A stretch of DNA of 14,330 nucleotides from Anaerolineae bacterium. GTDB lineage: Bacteria > Chloroflexota > Anaerolineae > Anaerolineales > Villigracilaceae. Positions 13,261-14,330 of the stretch are shown one piece after another. The notes beneath the pieces were generated by a model. The model was not told where the DNA came from, made no database searches, and saw nothing but the letters and a program-made list of their open reading frames with translations. Location: positions 1 to 14,330 of the forward strand of contig RFJH01000194.1 of the NCBI GenBank assembly GCA_003694975.1. Reading direction: 5' to 3'. Each line of letters opens with the position of its first letter. The stretch's first letter is position 1. A program made the translations under genes and the position numbers.

Positions 13261-14285
13261 CGTGTTTTCTCCTCGTAGCCCCATTTTCTCAACATCTCCC
13301 CGGCGATCTCCTCGAAGAGGGCGCGATCGCGCGGGGTGAAGAAGCGACGCCAGTTTCCGGCCTGCCCTTTGGGGAGGAGGGAGGCCAGGTCGCCGCCGCG
13401 CTGTTGCTGCCATTCCTGATCGGGGTTGGAGGCGATTTCTTGCCGGATGGCGCTCTCAAGCTCCGGCGAGACCTCCACGCCGAGGAAACGCCAGACGCCT
13501 CCCATCACCTCGAAGGGACAGGCGAGCAGGTCTTCATAGCGCAGGGAGAAGTAGCCTTCGCCGAAGAGGCGCCGACCTTCGGCTTCGGTCTCTTCCAGGT
13601 TGCGCACCCAGGAACGGGCGATGCGGCGCAAGAAAGTCTCGGTGAAGATCGAGCGCCGACCCTCGCGGAAGGGGGCCGGGTCGCGGCGCAGGTCAGCGAG
13701 GAGGCGTTTGTCTTCGGCGGTCAGGAAGCGCGATTCCTCGACGAAGTTGCGGAATCGCTCCGAGAGGGCCACGTCTCGCCCGTCGCGGACGATGTAGATC
13801 AGGCGTGCGTCCGGGTAGACGGCGTGCAGGTTGCGCACCGATTCGCCGTTGAGCAGGCTGTTGGGGCTTTTATCGCCCACGATGCGCGCCCCTTCGCGGG
13901 CGGCCTCGCGCTCCAGGATGAAATCCGCCACGGCGCGCAGGACGACGGGCGAGAGGTCGCGCCCGCGATTCCAGCGGTTGGAGCGGCGCGTGAGCCATTC
14001 TTCCATCTCCGGGCTATCCACCATCCCTTTCAGAAGAGGACGGCGCGTGAAGAAGTGCGCCTGCCAGTTGCAATACACTTCGGGATGCAGCCGGACGAGG
14101 CGCGCCAGGAGGGTGGTGCCGGAGCGAGCGTGACCGAAAATGAAGAATTTCTCGCGGGGGAAGAACTGACGCGCCTCGGCGACCTCTTCCGGCGTGATGG
14201 GAGGGATCGAGGCGCGCTTCCCCGAAGGGCGCTCGCCGCGCAGGAGGACGCTCAAAGCGGAACGAAGACGATGTGGGAGAGACAT
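13257..14285 (-). CDS. Sulfotransferase family protein
   Basis: The 342-aa protein shows both PAPS-binding elements of cytosolic-type sulfotransferases: the 5'-phosphosulfate loop GHARSGTT (51-58) and the 3'-phosphate motif IVRDGRDVALS (165-175). The C-terminal KGQAGNWRRFFTP (306-318) corresponds to the RxGxxGxWK region that also holds the cofactor. No signal peptide or membrane segment is evident. It would transfer sulfate from PAPS to an acceptor hydroxyl, possibly a sugar of a surface polysaccharide given the overlapping oxidoreductase gene; the acceptor is unknown. The ATG at 14285 has only a weak AAGG close by. Its stop overlaps the next gene's start by 4 nt, so the two are cotranscribed. 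Confidence 0.88.
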   Translation of the reverse strand: MSLPHRLRSALSVLLRGERPSGKRASIPPITPEEVAEARQFFPREKFFIFGHARSGTTLLARLVRLHPEVYCNWQAHFFTRRPLLKGMVDSPEMEEWLTRRSNRWNRGRDLSPVVLRAVADFILEREAAREGARIVGDKSPNSLLNGESVRNLHAVYPDARLIYIVRDGRDVALSERFRNFVEESRFLTAEDKRLLADLRRDPAPFREGRRSIFTETFLRRIARSWVRNLEETEAEGRRLFGEGYFSLRYEDLLACPFEVMGGVWRFLGVEVSPELESAIRQEIASNPDQEWQQQRGGDLASLLPKGQAGNWRRFFTPRDRALFEEIAGEMLRKWGYEEKTR

Positions 14286-14298
14286 AACCTTTTTTAGT

Positions 14299-14330
14299 TT
14301 AATTCCCTTTCAACCGCTCCAGGTGAGTGA
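14299..14330 (-). CDS. Possible last codons of an upstream gene (partial)
   Basis: One minus-strand frame from the right edge reads THLERLKGN and stops with TAA at 14301-14299, 13 bp before the sulfotransferase ATG. The residues look like an ordinary charged C-terminus, and the spacing fits an operon. A second frame (HSPGAVERELN, also ending in TAA) is nearly as good. Too short to identify; chance cannot be excluded. Confidence 0.28.
   Translation of the reverse strand, partial: THLERLKGN

Noticed and set aside
13261..13413. N-terminal extension of the oxidoreductase
   Set aside because: Those 51 codons overlap the sulfotransferase gene, and the Rossmann fold begins right at the ATG at 13260, which has its own ribosome site.
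13122..14297. Plus-strand open frame of 391 codons opposite the sulfotransferase
   Set aside because: The minus-strand protein carries both PAPS-binding motifs; the plus-strand frame is a by-product of its codon bias.

Overview
The window reads as chromosomal DNA of a free-living bacterium with moderately high GC. A Chloroflexota (Anaerolineae-like) origin is my best guess, from the gene styles and the GC-rich pyrimidine/purine stem-loops between genes. It is a guess only: no taxonomic marker such as rRNA is present. I see no phage, transposase, integrase or CRISPR sequence.

Left edge (1-755). The 5' part of a cysteine desulfurase-like gene runs leftward off the window with its own promoter. 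Right of it lie two strong hairpins with U-tracts and a promoter-like sequence on the minus strand, which are either a small RNA gene or tandem terminators. A minus-strand tRNA-Arg(CCT) gene follows. From here to 8541 everything is on the plus strand.

Phosphate block (756-8541). The order is phoB, phoR, pstS, pstC, pstA, pstB, phoU, a thioredoxin-type arsenate reductase (arsC-like) and an HD-domain hydrolase. PhoR/PhoB form the phosphate-limitation two-component system. PstSCAB is the high-affinity ABC importer and PhoU is the signalling link to PhoR. In-phase repeats (GTTAACC) 11 bp apart sit just upstream of an extended -10 in front of pstS. They look like a Pho box, so PhoB would activate the importer operon from this point. 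Arsenate enters cells through phosphate importers, so an arsenate reductase at the end of the operon is a sensible partner. The HD protein is unassigned.

NAD block (8561-12239, minus strand). nadC-nadA-nadB form an operon for de novo NAD synthesis from aspartate: NadB oxidises aspartate, NadA builds quinolinate and NadC makes nicotinate mononucleotide. It has a near-perfect sigma-70 promoter (TTGACA, 16 bp, TATAAT) and a 21-bp palindrome in the leader that looks like a repressor site.

Right edge (12271-14330, minus strand). A sulfotransferase gene overlaps a Gfo/Idh/MocA-type oxidoreductase gene by 4 nt. The probable last codons of another gene lie upstream at the window edge. Such pairs usually belong to surface-polysaccharide clusters, but that is inference because the rest of the cluster is outside the window.
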